NCBI GenBank assembly: GCA_002281485.1
Contig: NCGF01000005.1
Span: forward strand, 1 to 64,000
DNA from: Sphingomonas sp. 28-66-16
GTDB taxonomy: Bacteria; Pseudomonadota; Alphaproteobacteria; Sphingomonadales; Sphingomonadaceae
Length of the DNA: 64,000 nt
Direction of reading: 5' to 3'
The translations under genes and the position numbers were made by a program. A model generated the notes under the pieces. The model did no database searches. It was not told the DNA's origin and saw only the letters and a list, made by a program, of their open reading frames with translations. How positions within the stretch are numbered: position 1 is the first letter of the stretch; the number at the start of each line of letters is the position of its first letter. Below, in pieces: positions 52,695 to 61,506 of the stretch.

Positions 52695-54407
52695 ATGCCG
52701 AGTTTGCTTGACCGTCGGATGGACGATGCGATGGCCCAGTTGACGGGCGCGGGCGGCCAGATGCCGCTGACGACGGTCGACAAGGGCGGTCGCTCCTATC
52801 CCGCCATCGCGGTCGCGCCCCCCGCGCTGAGCTATTATTACGCCTATTTCTGCAACGAGCACGCCGACAAGACCTTTCTGGTGTCGGGCGACGAGCGCCT
52901 GACCTTTGCCGAGGTGTTTGCGGTCGCGCAGGCCGCGGCGCGGGCGCTGGTCGATGGCTATGGCATCGCCCGTGGCGATCGCGTCGGCATCGCGATGCGC
53001 AATTCTCCGGCCTGGATCGCGCTCTATATGGCGATCACGATGGCCGGCGGGGTGGCGACGTTGCTCAACGGCTGGTGGCAGACCACCGAACTCGCCGATG
53101 CGATCGGCGATGTCGATTGCCGGCTGGTCTTCGCCGACGCGCCACGCGCCCAGCGGCTCGGCGAGGCGACCGCGCTCGATTGTTTCGTCGACGCAGTCGA
53201 TGATCGCCTGCCGCTCGCCGAAGCGCTGGCCGGCGTGGTCGCGCGCGGCGGATCGGCCGACACCGTGCTGCCGATGCTGACGGGCGACGACAATGCCACG
53301 ATCCTGTTCACCAGCGGCTCGACCGGCCAGTCGAAAGGCGCGCTGAGCGATCACCGTGCGGTGATGCAGGCGGTGTTCAACTATCTGGCCAACGCGGTGA
53401 TGATCCTCGGCATCAGCACCGAAGACGGCAAGCCGCCGGTGGGCCAGCCTTCGACGCTGCTCAACGTGCCGTTGTTCCACGTCACCGCCGAAGTGCCGGT
53501 GTTCCTGCAGAGCTTCGCGATGGGCCGCAAGCTGGTGCTGATGCCGAAATGGGACGCCGAGGAGGCGATGCGGCTGATCGAACGCGAGGCGATCAGCTAT
53601 TTCGTCGGCGTGCCGCTGATGAGCTTCGAAATCATGACGCACCCCAATCGCGGCAAATACGATCTCTCGACGGTCACCGACTTCGCCGCCGGGGGCGCGC
53701 CGCGCCCGGTCGAACACGTCAAGCGCCTCAACGACGAGATGGGCGGGGCGGCGCCCTTGCTCGGCTATGGCCTCACCGAGACCAACGGTATCGGCTGCGG
53801 CAATTTCCGGAGCAACTATCTCGCCAAGCCCAATTCGACCGGGCGCGCCTCGGCGCCACTGGTCGATCTCGCCATCCTCGATTCGATGGAACAGCCGGTG
53901 CCGCAGGGCGAACGCGGCGAGGTGGCGATTCGCTCGATCTGCAACTTCAAGGAATATTGGCACCGCCCCGAGGCGACTCAGGCCGCCTTTACGGAGGATG
54001 GCTATTTCCTGACCGGCGACATCGGCTATCTCGACGAAGACGGCTATCTGTTCATCGTCGATCGCAAGAAGGACATCATCATCCGCGGCGGCGAGAATAT
54101 CTCGTGCCAGGAGGTCGAGGCGGCGCTCTACGAGAATGCCAGCGTCGCCGAAGCCGCGGTGTTCGGCCTGCCCGACGATCGCTATGGCGAAGTGCCGGGT
54201 GCCGTCGTCTATATCCGCGCGGGCGAGGTCATGGACGCCGAGGCATTGTGCGAATTCCTCGTCGCGCGGATCGCCGCGTTCAAGGTGCCCAAGCGGATCT
54301 GGATTTCGGCGACGCCGCTGCCCCGCCTCGGCACCGAGAAGATCGACAAGGTGTCGATTCGCGCCGGCTACCGCGCGCTCTACGCGACCGAATCTGCCCC
54401 TGCGTGA
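52695..54407 (+). CDS. Class I adenylate-forming acyl-CoA synthetase
   Basis: A 570-residue AMP-dependent ligase. The P-loop-like motif [21 protein letters not shown], the motif [10 protein letters not shown], and the C-terminal [26 protein letters not shown] hinge are present, and the catalytic Lys is in [13 protein letters not shown]. It activates a carboxylic acid as acyl-AMP and then acyl-CoA. The acid is unknown; the length and start region fit medium- or long-chain ligases. GGGGAGAG precedes the ATG, 67 bases from the divergent lgt. Confidence 0.92.
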   Translation: MPSLLDRRMDDAMAQLTGAGGQMPLTTVDKGGRSYPAIAVAPPALSYYYAYFCNEHADKTFLVSGDERLTFAEVFAVAQAAARALVDGYGIARGDRVGIAMRNSPAWIALYMAITMAGGVATLLNGWWQTTELADAIGDVDCRLVFADAPRAQRLGEATALDCFVDAVDDRLPLAEALAGVVARGGSADTVLPMLTGDDNATILFTSGSTGQSKGALSDHRAVMQAVFNYLANAVMILGISTEDGKPPVGQPSTLLNVPLFHVTAEVPVFLQSFAMGRKLVLMPKWDAEEAMRLIEREAISYFVGVPLMSFEIMTHPNRGKYDLSTVTDFAAGGAPRPVEHVKRLNDEMGGAAPLLGYGLTETNGIGCGNFRSNYLAKPNSTGRASAPLVDLAILDSMEQPVPQGERGEVAIRSICNFKEYWHRPEATQAAFTEDGYFLTGDIGYLDEDGYLFIVDRKKDIIIRGGENISCQEVEAALYENASVAEAAVFGLPDDRYGEVPGAVVYIRAGEVMDAEALCEFLVARIAAFKVPKRIWISATPLPRLGTEKIDKVSIRAGYRALYATESAPA

Positions 54408-54468
54408 TCTGTCGCGCGATCTCGCGCCTGATCTGGCGCGCGCGCATCGCCCGCGATAGAGCGGGCTG

Positions 54469-56706
54469 ATGGCAGGGCGCGATAGATTGGGCGGCATCGA
54501 TCGGCGCACATTGCTGATCGGCGGCGGCGTCGGGGTCGGCCTGGTCGTCGCCTGGGCGGTGTGGCCACGCCGTTATCTGCCCAATCTCACCGCCAATCCG
54601 GGCGAAACGGTATTCGGCGCCTGGCTCAAGATCGGGATCGACGGGCACGTCACCGTCGCGGTCCCGCAGGCCGAGCACGGCCAGGGGGTCTATACCAGCC
54701 TGCCCCAGATACTGGCGGATGAGCTCGGCGCGGACTGGCGGACGATCGCGGTCGAGCCGGCGCCGCTCAATCCGCTTTACGCCAATCAGCTCGGCGTGAC
54801 CGAATTGTTCGAAGGCCTGTTCGACCATCTGCCGGCGGACATCAGGCAAAGCTATGCGCTGCGATCGGCGCTGGTGCTGACCGCCGGATCGAGCTCGGTG
54901 CGCAATTTCGAGGGCGATCTGCGCCGCGCCGGGGCGACGGCGCGGACGCTGTTGTGCAAGGCGGCGGCGCGGAGCCTGGCGATCGACTGGCAAGGCTGCT
55001 CGACGGCTGCCGGTTTCGTCGTCGCGGGCAAGCGCCGGCTGCGCTTCGGCGCGCTCGCCGAGGCCGCCGCTGGCGAAACGGCGCCGACCGATATCGTGTT
55101 GCGCAGCGACGAGGCGGGTCGGCTGACCGGCCAGTCGCTGCCGCGGCTCGACGTGCCGGCCAAGGTCGATGGCTCGGCGAATTTTGCCGGTGACGTGCGG
55201 CTGCCCGATATGGCGTTCGCGGCGATTCGGCAGGGTCCGGTCGGCGACACCCGTCTGCTGCGCATCGACCGCAAGGCGGCCGAGAAGGTGCGCGGCGTGG
55301 TCGGCGTGATCGAACAGCCCGGCTGGGTTGCGACGGTGGCGACGAACTGGTGGGCGGCGAACCACGCGCTGGAGGCGCTCAAGCCGCGCTTCGAGACGCG
55401 CGGGCCGCTGATCAGCAGCCAGAGCATCGATGCCGCGCTGACCGCCGCGCTCGACGGACGTGGCGAGCGGATGGCGTCGGGGGGCAATCTCGCGGCGGCC
55501 TTCAAGGGCGCGCGGGTGGTCACCGCCGACTATCGGGTCGGCCTGGCGCTGCACGCGCCGATCGAAACGATGACCGCGACTGCCCAGTTTCGCGACGGCA
55601 CGCTCCAGCTCTGGCTGCCGACCCAGGCACCGGGTCTGGCGCGCCGCGCGGCGGCGGCGGCGCTCGGCATTGCCGAGAGTCGGGTCGTGGTCCATCCGAT
55701 GCTGATCGGCGGGTCGTTCGGGGCCAATCTCGAACATCTCGTCGCGGAACAGGCAGCCATCATCGCACGCGAGATCAAGCGGCCGGTCCAGCTCGTCTGG
55801 TCGCGGCTCGAGGATCTGCGCCACGATCGCTTCAGGCCGCCCGCCGCCGCCCGGATGACGGCGCGGCTGGGCCCCAACGGGTCGATTCTCGGCTGGCTGG
55901 CGAAGATTGCGGCGCCCGCCACCGGGCGCGAACTCGCCGGCCGGCTGATGGCGGGGGACCGCGCGATCGCGGCGGCGCTCGCGACCGAGGGGTTTGGCGA
56001 TGGCTATGCGGTGGCCGGTGCGCTGCCCTTTTATCGCTTTCCCAATTACGCGATCGATCATCATCCGGCGGATATCGGCGTGCCGACCGGGCATTGGCGC
56101 TCGGGGGCGCATAGCTACACCGCGTTCTTCACCGAATGTTTTCTCGACGAGCTTGCCCATGCCGCCGGCACCGAGCCGCTGTCGTTTCGCGTCGCGATCA
56201 CCGGTGAGCCGCGCCTCGTCCGGTGCCTGTCGACCGCCGCCGCGCTCGGCGGCTGGGAGGGCGGGGTGCCGGGCAGCGGCCAGGGCATCGCCTGCCACAG
56301 CTTTCGCGGCAGCCATATCGCGGTGCTCGCCGAGGCGCATTTCGACGACGGCCAGCAGCCGCGCGTCGATCGGCTGGTCGCGGCGGTCGATTGCGGGCGG
56401 CAGATCAACCCCGATATCGTCCGCCAACAGATCGAGAGCGGGCTGTTGTTCGGGATGGCGGCGGCGCTCGGCGGCAGCACGGGGTTCGCGCGCAATCTCG
56501 CCACCGTCGGCACGCTCGGCCAGCTCGGCTTGCCGACGCTCGCCGATTCGCCCGACATCACGGTCGAGCTGATCCGCAGCGAGGAGGCGCCGGGCGGCGT
56601 CGGCGAACTGGCGGTGCCGCCGGTCGCGCCGGCGATCGCCAATGCCTTGCAGGCCGCAGCGGGCTTTCGCTTGCGGCGCTTGCCGTTTACGGGGGCGGCA
56701 CGATGA
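54469..56706 (+). CDS. Membrane-anchored molybdopterin-binding dehydrogenase subunit (IorB/CoxL-like)
   Basis: A 745-residue large subunit of the xanthine dehydrogenase/isoquinoline oxidoreductase family. It has an Arg-Arg-containing N-terminal anchor (GIDRRTLLIGGGVGVGLVVA) and two MocoBD regions, with VPQAEHGQGVYTSLPQILADELG, GGSFGANLEHLVAEQAAIIA and the C-terminal GGVGELAVPPVAPAIANAL carrying the active-site Glu. These enzymes normally pair with a small 2Fe-2S subunit; none is present in the window. It overlaps hemH by four bases (ATGA). The substrate is likely an aldehyde or N-heterocycle. Confidence 0.88.
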   Translation: MAGRDRLGGIDRRTLLIGGGVGVGLVVAWAVWPRRYLPNLTANPGETVFGAWLKIGIDGHVTVAVPQAEHGQGVYTSLPQILADELGADWRTIAVEPAPLNPLYANQLGVTELFEGLFDHLPADIRQSYALRSALVLTAGSSSVRNFEGDLRRAGATARTLLCKAAARSLAIDWQGCSTAAGFVVAGKRRLRFGALAEAAAGETAPTDIVLRSDEAGRLTGQSLPRLDVPAKVDGSANFAGDVRLPDMAFAAIRQGPVGDTRLLRIDRKAAEKVRGVVGVIEQPGWVATVATNWWAANHALEALKPRFETRGPLISSQSIDAALTAALDGRGERMASGGNLAAAFKGARVVTADYRVGLALHAPIETMTATAQFRDGTLQLWLPTQAPGLARRAAAAALGIAESRVVVHPMLIGGSFGANLEHLVAEQAAIIAREIKRPVQLVWSRLEDLRHDRFRPPAAARMTARLGPNGSILGWLAKIAAPATGRELAGRLMAGDRAIAAALATEGFGDGYAVAGALPFYRFPNYAIDHHPADIGVPTGHWRSGAHSYTAFFTECFLDELAHAAGTEPLSFRVAITGEPRLVRCLSTAAALGGWEGGVPGSGQGIACHSFRGSHIAVLAEAHFDDGQQPRVDRLVAAVDCGRQINPDIVRQQIESGLLFGMAAALGGSTGFARNLATVGTLGQLGLPTLADSPDITVELIRSEEAPGGVGELAVPPVAPAIANALQAAAGFRLRRLPFTGAAR

Positions 56707-57710
56707 GTCTCCCTCCCGATCATCCGCCGGTGCGCGCGCGCAAGATCGGCGTGCTGCTGACCAATCTCGGCACGCCCGACGGCCCCGATGTCAAATCGGT
56801 GCGGCGCTATCTGCTCGAATTCCTGTCCGACCGCCGCGTCGTCGAGATTCCGACGCTGTTGTGGCAGCCGATCCTGCGCGGCATCATCCTCAATACCCGT
56901 CCGAAGAAATCGGCCGAGGCCTATGCGCAGGTCTGGGGTCCCGATGGTTCGCCGCTGGCGACGATCACCAAGGCGCAATCGACCGCGCTGCAGGGGGCGT
57001 TCGGCGCCGATGTCGTCGTCGACTGGGCGATGCGCTACGGCAAACCGTCGATCCCCGATCGGCTCTCGGCGATGAAGGACGCCGGCTGCGACCGGATCCT
57101 GCTCGCGCCGCTCTACCCGCAATATTGCGGCGCGACGACCGCGACCGCCAATGACAAGGCGTTCGAAACGGTCACCCGGATGCGCTGGCAGCCGGCGCTG
57201 CGCACGCTGCCGCCCTATCATGACGATCCCGCCTATATCGACGCACTGCGCCAGTCGATCGAGACCCGGCTCGCCGCGCTAGATTTCAAGCCCGATGCGA
57301 TCGTCGTCAGCTTTCATGGGATGCCCGCGCGCACGCTGATGCTCGGCGATCCCTATCACTGCCAGTGCCAGAAGACCGGACGGCTGCTCGGCGAGGCGCT
57401 GGGGCGCGAGGTGATCGTCACCTTCCAGTCGCGCTTCGGGCGGGCGATCTGGCTCGAACCCGCGACCGACGACATGCTCGGCGCGCTGCCGGGCAAGGGC
57501 ATCAGGAAAATCGCGATCATCGCGCCGGGCTTTTCGGCCGATTGCCTCGAAACGCTCGAGGAACTGGCGATTCGCGGGCGCGAGACCTTCGAAGAGGCGG
57601 GCGGCACCGACTTCGCCTATATTCCGTGCCTCAACGACAGCGAACCGGGCGTCGCGATGCTGCGCGCGTTGATTGCGCGCGAGCTTGAAGGCTGGCGGCC
57701 GGTCGCCTAG
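56703..57710 (+). CDS. hemH: Ferrochelatase
   Basis: A 335-residue ferrochelatase that inserts iron into protoporphyrin IX. The conserved GVLLTNLGTPDGP, LLAPLYPQYCGATTATA, VVSFHGMPARTL with the metal-binding His, and VTFQSRFGRAIWLEP followed by IIAPGFSADCLETLEEL with the Glu are all present. DPYHCQCQKTGRLL holds the Cys pair seen in alphaproteobacterial enzymes. The start codon overlaps the molybdopterin-subunit stop, so haem synthesis is translationally tied to that gene. Confidence 0.95.
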   Translation: MSLPPDHPPVRARKIGVLLTNLGTPDGPDVKSVRRYLLEFLSDRRVVEIPTLLWQPILRGIILNTRPKKSAEAYAQVWGPDGSPLATITKAQSTALQGAFGADVVVDWAMRYGKPSIPDRLSAMKDAGCDRILLAPLYPQYCGATTATANDKAFETVTRMRWQPALRTLPPYHDDPAYIDALRQSIETRLAALDFKPDAIVVSFHGMPARTLMLGDPYHCQCQKTGRLLGEALGREVIVTFQSRFGRAIWLEPATDDMLGALPGKGIRKIAIIAPGFSADCLETLEELAIRGRETFEEAGGTDFAYIPCLNDSEPGVAMLRALIARELEGWRPVA

Positions 57711-57741
57711 CGTGGCGCCAAGAACAAGGCAGGAGAGAGCA

Positions 57742-58464
57742 ATGGCACGGGTCGCGATCGTAACCGGAGGCACGCGGGGTATCGGCGAGGCGATCAGCCT
57801 GGCGCTCCAGGAGGCAGGCATCACCGTCGCCGCCAACTATGCCGGCAATGACGAGCGCGCGCGCGCCTTTACCGAGCAGAGCGGCATCAAGGCGTATAAA
57901 TGGGACGTCGCCGATTTCGATGCCTGCCAGGCAGGCTGCGCGCAGGTCGCCGCCGACCTCGGCACGATCGACATCCTCGTCAACAATGCCGGCATCACCC
58001 GCGACGGCACGCTCATGAAGCTCAGCTACGCCGCGTGGAAAGAGGTCATCGACACCAATCTCGGCGGCTGCTTCAACATGGCGAAGGCGGTGTTCCCGGG
58101 GATGCGCGACCAGAAATGGGGGCGTATCGTCAATATCGGCTCGATCAACGGCCAGGCCGGGCAATATGGCCAGGTCAATTATGCCGCCGCGAAATCGGGC
58201 ATTCACGGTTTCACCAAGGCGCTGGCGCAGGAGGGCGCGCGCGCCGGCGTGACCGTGAACGCGATCGCGCCGGGCTATATCGATACCGACATGGTTGCGG
58301 CGGTCCCTGCCGACGTGCTCGAAAAGATCGTGGCGAAGGTGCCGGTCGGCCGGCTCGGCCAGGCGCACGAGATCGCCCGTGGGGTGGTGTTTCTGTGCGG
58401 CGAGGACGGGGGGTTCATCACCGGATCGACGCTGTCGATCAACGGCGGCCAGCATATGTATTGA
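57742..58464 (+). CDS. phaB: Acetoacetyl-CoA reductase
   Basis: A 240-residue short-chain dehydrogenase. VTGGTRGIGEAIS is the cofactor motif, NNAGITRDGTLMKL and the catalytic Tyr-Lys pair in NYAAAKSGIHGFTKALAQE follow, and YIDTDMVAAVP is the PhaB-type substrate segment. It makes (R)-3-hydroxybutyryl-CoA with NADPH for the PHA synthase encoded at 39 kb. GGAGAGAGC lies before the ATG; an upstream ATG would add 23 residues without homology. A hairpin terminator follows. Confidence 0.93.
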   Translation: MARVAIVTGGTRGIGEAISLALQEAGITVAANYAGNDERARAFTEQSGIKAYKWDVADFDACQAGCAQVAADLGTIDILVNNAGITRDGTLMKLSYAAWKEVIDTNLGGCFNMAKAVFPGMRDQKWGRIVNIGSINGQAGQYGQVNYAAAKSGIHGFTKALAQEGARAGVTVNAIAPGYIDTDMVAAVPADVLEKIVAKVPVGRLGQAHEIARGVVFLCGEDGGFITGSTLSINGGQHMY

Positions 58465-58497
58465 CGCGCGCGCCGCCGACTGGCGCGGCCGCACAAA

Positions 58498-58523
58498 GGG
58501 CCGGCTCCTTGCGGAACCGGCCC
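58498..58523. terminator. Terminator hairpin between phaB and the convergent gene
   Basis: GGGCCGGCTCC-TTGC-GGAACCGGCCC is an 11-bp stem with one mismatch. It lies between two convergent stops. A short T-run (TTTG) follows on the minus strand, so it best serves the glycine-zipper gene but may stop both. Confidence 0.6.
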
Positions 58524-58553
58524 TCGCTCTCGATACGCTACGCGAGAGAAGGT

Positions 58554-58991
58554 TCAGCGGCGATAGCCCCGGCAGCCATTGTCGCCGCCGCGCTCGATCG
58601 CATGGCCGGCGAGTCCGCCGACCAGACCGCCGATGATGGTGCCCGCCGCCCGGTCGCCACGCCCGGCGACCGAATTGCCGAGCAGGCCGCCGGCGATCGC
58701 GCCGATGATCGCGCCGCCGGTGCCGTCGTTGCAGCGCCGATCCTGACGATAGCTCCGGCGATAATCGCGGCGATCGTAGCGATCGTCATACTGGCCGGCA
58801 TAGCGATTGTCGTAGGCGGGCGCATAGCTGCCGCGATAACCGCCCTGATACGGATCGCCATAGGTCTGGCCATAGGCCGGGCCACCGCGATAGGGGCCGC
58901 GATATTCCTGGGCCGAGGCGGAGCCCGTCGGCACGAGCGCCGTGGCGCTGATGGCGAGGGCAATACCGGCGAGCGAGAATTTCCTGATCAT
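58554..58991 (-). CDS. Glycine-zipper 2TM domain exported protein
   Basis: A 145-residue protein with a signal peptide (MIRKFSLAGIALAISATALV ... ASA), a Tyr/Arg/Asp-rich repetitive linker (about 28-85, with repeated Y-R and GPY units), and a C-terminal glycine zipper, GGAIIGAIAGGLLGNSVAGRGDRAAGTIIGGLVGG in pattern. Glycine-zipper 2TM proteins (SlyB/RcnB-like) sit in the outer membrane or periplasm and help envelope integrity. GGGAGAC gives the ribosome site. The Tyr-rich linker is unusual in composition. Confidence 0.88.
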   Translation of the reverse strand: MIRKFSLAGIALAISATALVPTGSASAQEYRGPYRGGPAYGQTYGDPYQGGYRGSYAPAYDNRYAGQYDDRYDRRDYRRSYRQDRRCNDGTGGAIIGAIAGGLLGNSVAGRGDRAAGTIIGGLVGGLAGHAIERGGDNGCRGYRR

Positions 58992-59148
58992 GTCTTGTCT
59001 CCCGAAACGCTTCCCAAAGGCGCTTTGCCCCTGTTTCCTTGATGCCGTTGTGGCCGAGTCGGGTTGAGCGATCGCTGAATGCGACTGTTATCGCCCGTTC
59101 ATGCGATCGGAGTCTTCCGTCGGCACCAATCCGGCCTATGAGCCGGCG

Positions 59149-60144
59149 ATGCGCCTCCTCCTCTCGATCCTGCTCGTCTTGATGATGGTGCCCGGCTGGT
59201 CGGGCGCCGAGCGCGTCGCGCAGTTCGATCGCCACCGCGCGTTCCGGGCGAGACCGGTGGCGCTGTTCCCGGGCACACCCGAGCGGCGGCGACTAGGCGC
59301 GCTGGTGTTCGAACGCGGCTATGTGCTGGCGAGCGGCGATCCCGAATTCGGCGGCTTCTCGTCGCTGCTCGTCGATGGTGACCGGTTCGTGCTGCTCAGC
59401 GACAGCGGCGAGGCGATCGGCTTTCGGCTCGATCAGGCGGGCGGCTTGAAGGAGCGGCGGTTCGCGACGCTGCGCGAGGGGCCGGGCAGCGGCTGGGACA
59501 AGGCCGATCGTGATTCCGAATCGATGACGATCGATCCGGCGACCCGGCAGCTCTGGGTGGGATTCGAGAATTCGAACGAAATCTGGCGCTATGCGCCGGG
59601 CTTTGCACGCGCCGAGACGCACAGCGCGCCGCCGGCCATGCACGATTGGCCTGGCAATCGCGGCCCCGAGGCGATGGTCCGCCTGCGCGACGGGCGATTC
59701 GTCGTCATCGGCGAGAGCGAACCCTGGCCGGGGGGCAAGGGACGCGCGGCGATCCGCTTCGATGGCGATCCGACGATCCATCCGCGGCGCGGTATCCGGT
59801 TCAGCTATCTGCCGCCCAAGGGCTATAGCCCGTCGGACATCACCGAGCTGCCCGATGGCCGGCTCGCCATTCTCAATCGACGGTTCACTGTATTTGCCGG
59901 TTTTCGCGTGGTACTCACGCTGATCGACCCGCGGGCGATTCGTGCCGGCGCGCTCGTCAAGGGAATCGAGCTGGCGCGATTCGCGCCGCCTTCGCTGCAC
60001 GACAATTACGAGGGAATCGCCGCCGTCCGCGAACAGGGCGCGATCAAATTATGGATCGTCTCGGACGACAATCAGTCGATCTTCCAGCAGACCCAGCTGC
60101 TCAAATTCCGGCTCGACGAGGCGCGGATCGCGCCGCGCCGCTGA
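59149..60144 (+). CDS. Esterase-like/phytase-like exported protein
   Basis: A 331-residue protein with a signal peptide (MRLLLSILLVLMMVPGWSGA) and a beta-propeller domain of the 'esterase-like activity of phytase' family. Segments such as GGFSSLLVDGDRFVLLSDSG, DSESMTIDPATRQLWVGFENSNEIWRY and NRGPEAMVRLRDGRFVVI are characteristic. The exact substrate is not known. The start was set at the signal-peptide Met; an upstream ATG at 59101 adds 16 residues. It converges with rpmB with only two bases between the stops. Confidence 0.85.
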   Translation: MRLLLSILLVLMMVPGWSGAERVAQFDRHRAFRARPVALFPGTPERRRLGALVFERGYVLASGDPEFGGFSSLLVDGDRFVLLSDSGEAIGFRLDQAGGLKERRFATLREGPGSGWDKADRDSESMTIDPATRQLWVGFENSNEIWRYAPGFARAETHSAPPAMHDWPGNRGPEAMVRLRDGRFVVIGESEPWPGGKGRAAIRFDGDPTIHPRRGIRFSYLPPKGYSPSDITELPDGRLAILNRRFTVFAGFRVVLTLIDPRAIRAGALVKGIELARFAPPSLHDNYEGIAAVREQGAIKLWIVSDDNQSIFQQTQLLKFRLDEARIAPRR

Positions 60145-60146
60145 TG

Positions 60147-60437
60147 TCAGGCAGCGGCGCCGAGCTTTTTCTGGACGTCACGCTTCAGGCGGCGCGCACG
60201 CAGCGAGAGCTTGTCGTCGGACGACTTGACGAGCCAGTTGTCGAGCCCGCCGACATGCTCGACCGAGCGCAGGCCATTGGTCGAAACACGCAGCTTGACG
60301 CTGGTGCCGAGCGCATCGGACATCAGCGTCACGTTCTGCAGATTGGGCAGAAAGGTCCGCTTGGTCTTGTTGTTGGCGTGGGAAACATTGTTGCCCACCT
60401 GCCGGCCCTTGCCGGTCAGTTCGCAAATGCGCGACAT
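60147..60437 (-). CDS. rpmB: 50S ribosomal protein L28
   Basis: A 96-residue L28 with the conserved start [27 protein letters not shown] and [21 protein letters not shown], including the [12 protein letters not shown]-binding motif. The zinc-binding CxxC pairs of some L28 proteins are missing (only Cys5), so this is the zinc-independent form. AGGATAT lies upstream. It stands alone with its own promoter. Confidence 0.97.
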   Translation of the reverse strand: MSRICELTGKGRQVGNNVSHANNKTKRTFLPNLQNVTLMSDALGTSVKLRVSTNGLRSVEHVGGLDNWLVKSSDDKLSLRARRLKRDVQKKLGAAA

Positions 60438-60478
60438 GGTGATAATATCCTGAGTTCTGGTTGCCCGGAAAGAGGGCG

Positions 60479-60507
60479 CGGATAGCCAGTTCCGCCCGGA
60501 CAGTCAA
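60479..60507 (-). promoter_or_regulatory. rpmB promoter
   Basis: On the minus strand TTGACT (60502-60507) and TATCCG (60479-60484) have an ideal 17-bp spacer, giving a leader of about 35 nt before the rpmB ATG. Two GATTC sites (60510-60514 and 60517-60521) lie immediately upstream; GANTC is the CcrM methylation site in alphaproteobacteria. Confidence 0.6.
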
Positions 60508-60607
60508 CCGATTCACGATTCGTCATGAAACCGGTGCACCACTCGCGGCGTTGTTACGTTGCCGGTTTGATCGGAGGATCGAGCCCATTCCGATTTCGGG
60601 GAGATAG

Positions 60608-60904
60608 ATGATGCGTGCAATTCTGGTTTTGGTTGGGCTCGCCGCCCTCGTCGTCGTCGGTCTGCTCGCGAGCGGGATGATGACGATGAACGTCTCGCCG
60701 GGATCGGTCCCTTCGGTTGCGTTCGAAGGCGGCAAGGCACCGTCGGTCAAGGCCGACATGGCGACCGTCGAGTTCGGCGTCGAAAACAAGACGATCGAGG
60801 TGCCGACGGTCGGCACCAAGCAGCAGACGGTCGCCGTGCCCACCGTCCGGCTCAATCGACCCGCCAATCCCGAGACGCTGGCCAATGGTCAGGCCGCGCA
60901 ATAA
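60608..60904 (+). CDS. Small membrane-anchored hypothetical protein
   Basis: A 98-residue protein with one N-terminal transmembrane helix (ILVLVGLAALVVVGLLASG) and a polar periplasmic part (about 28-98) in which the segments IEVPTVGTK and VAVPTVRL form a degenerate repeat. GGGGAGATAG lies before two consecutive ATG codons. The family is unknown to me. An imperfect hairpin, GGGCCGG/CCGGCCC with flanking CTGGC/GCCAG, follows at 60912-60948 and may end the transcript. Confidence 0.75.
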   Translation: MMRAILVLVGLAALVVVGLLASGMMTMNVSPGSVPSVAFEGGKAPSVKADMATVEFGVENKTIEVPTVGTKQQTVAVPTVRLNRPANPETLANGQAAQ

Positions 60905-60979
60905 GTGGCGCCTGGCGGGCCGGCCGGCGTCGGTCCGGCCCTAGCCAGACACGGCGCTTCGCGGGCATAAGCGGCGGCG

Positions 60980-61429
60980 ATGTTCCGACTGCCCGATCCG
61001 ATGCGCCTGGCGCTCGACGCCGCCCGCGCGGCAGCGGCGGCGGGCGAGGTGCCGGTGGGCGCGGTGGTTATGCGCGGCGATGTCGTGCTGGCGATCGCCG
61101 CCAACGCACCGAGACGGTTGCACGATCCGACTGCGCACGCCGAGATGCTGGCGATCCGCGCCGCCGCGGCGGCGATCGGCAGCGACCGGCTCGACGGGTG
61201 TGACCTGTGGGTGACGCTCGAGCCCTGCGCGATGTGCGCCGGCGCGATCGCCCATGCCCGGATCGCCCGGCTCTATTATGGCGCCGACGATGCCAAGGGC
61301 GGCGCGATCGCGCACGGGCCGGGCTTTTTCGGCCAGCCGACCTGTCATCACCGGCCCGAAATCTACGACGGCATCGGCGGGGCCGAGGCGGCGGCGCTGC
61401 TGCGAGATTTCTTCGCCGTTCGGCGCTGA
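60980..61429 (+). CDS. tadA: tRNA(adenine-34) deaminase
   Basis: A 149-residue zinc deaminase that converts A34 to inosine in tRNA-Arg(ACG). The zinc ligands and catalytic Glu are H53 and E55 in HAEMLAIRAA and C83/C86 in LEPCAMCAGAI. LYYGADDAKGGA is also typical. The C-terminal DFFAVRR helix is short. It lies 77 bases upstream of the CorC-like gene on the same strand. Confidence 0.95.
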   Translation: MFRLPDPMRLALDAARAAAAAGEVPVGAVVMRGDVVLAIAANAPRRLHDPTAHAEMLAIRAAAAAIGSDRLDGCDLWVTLEPCAMCAGAIAHARIARLYYGADDAKGGAIAHGPGFFGQPTCHHRPEIYDGIGGAEAAALLRDFFAVRR

Positions 61430-61506
61430 CGCTGGCGGGCGGGCGCTGCCGGCGAATCGCCTTGTTGTGCCGCGCGCCGAAACCCGGCAAAGGGCATGAC
61501 AGCGCC

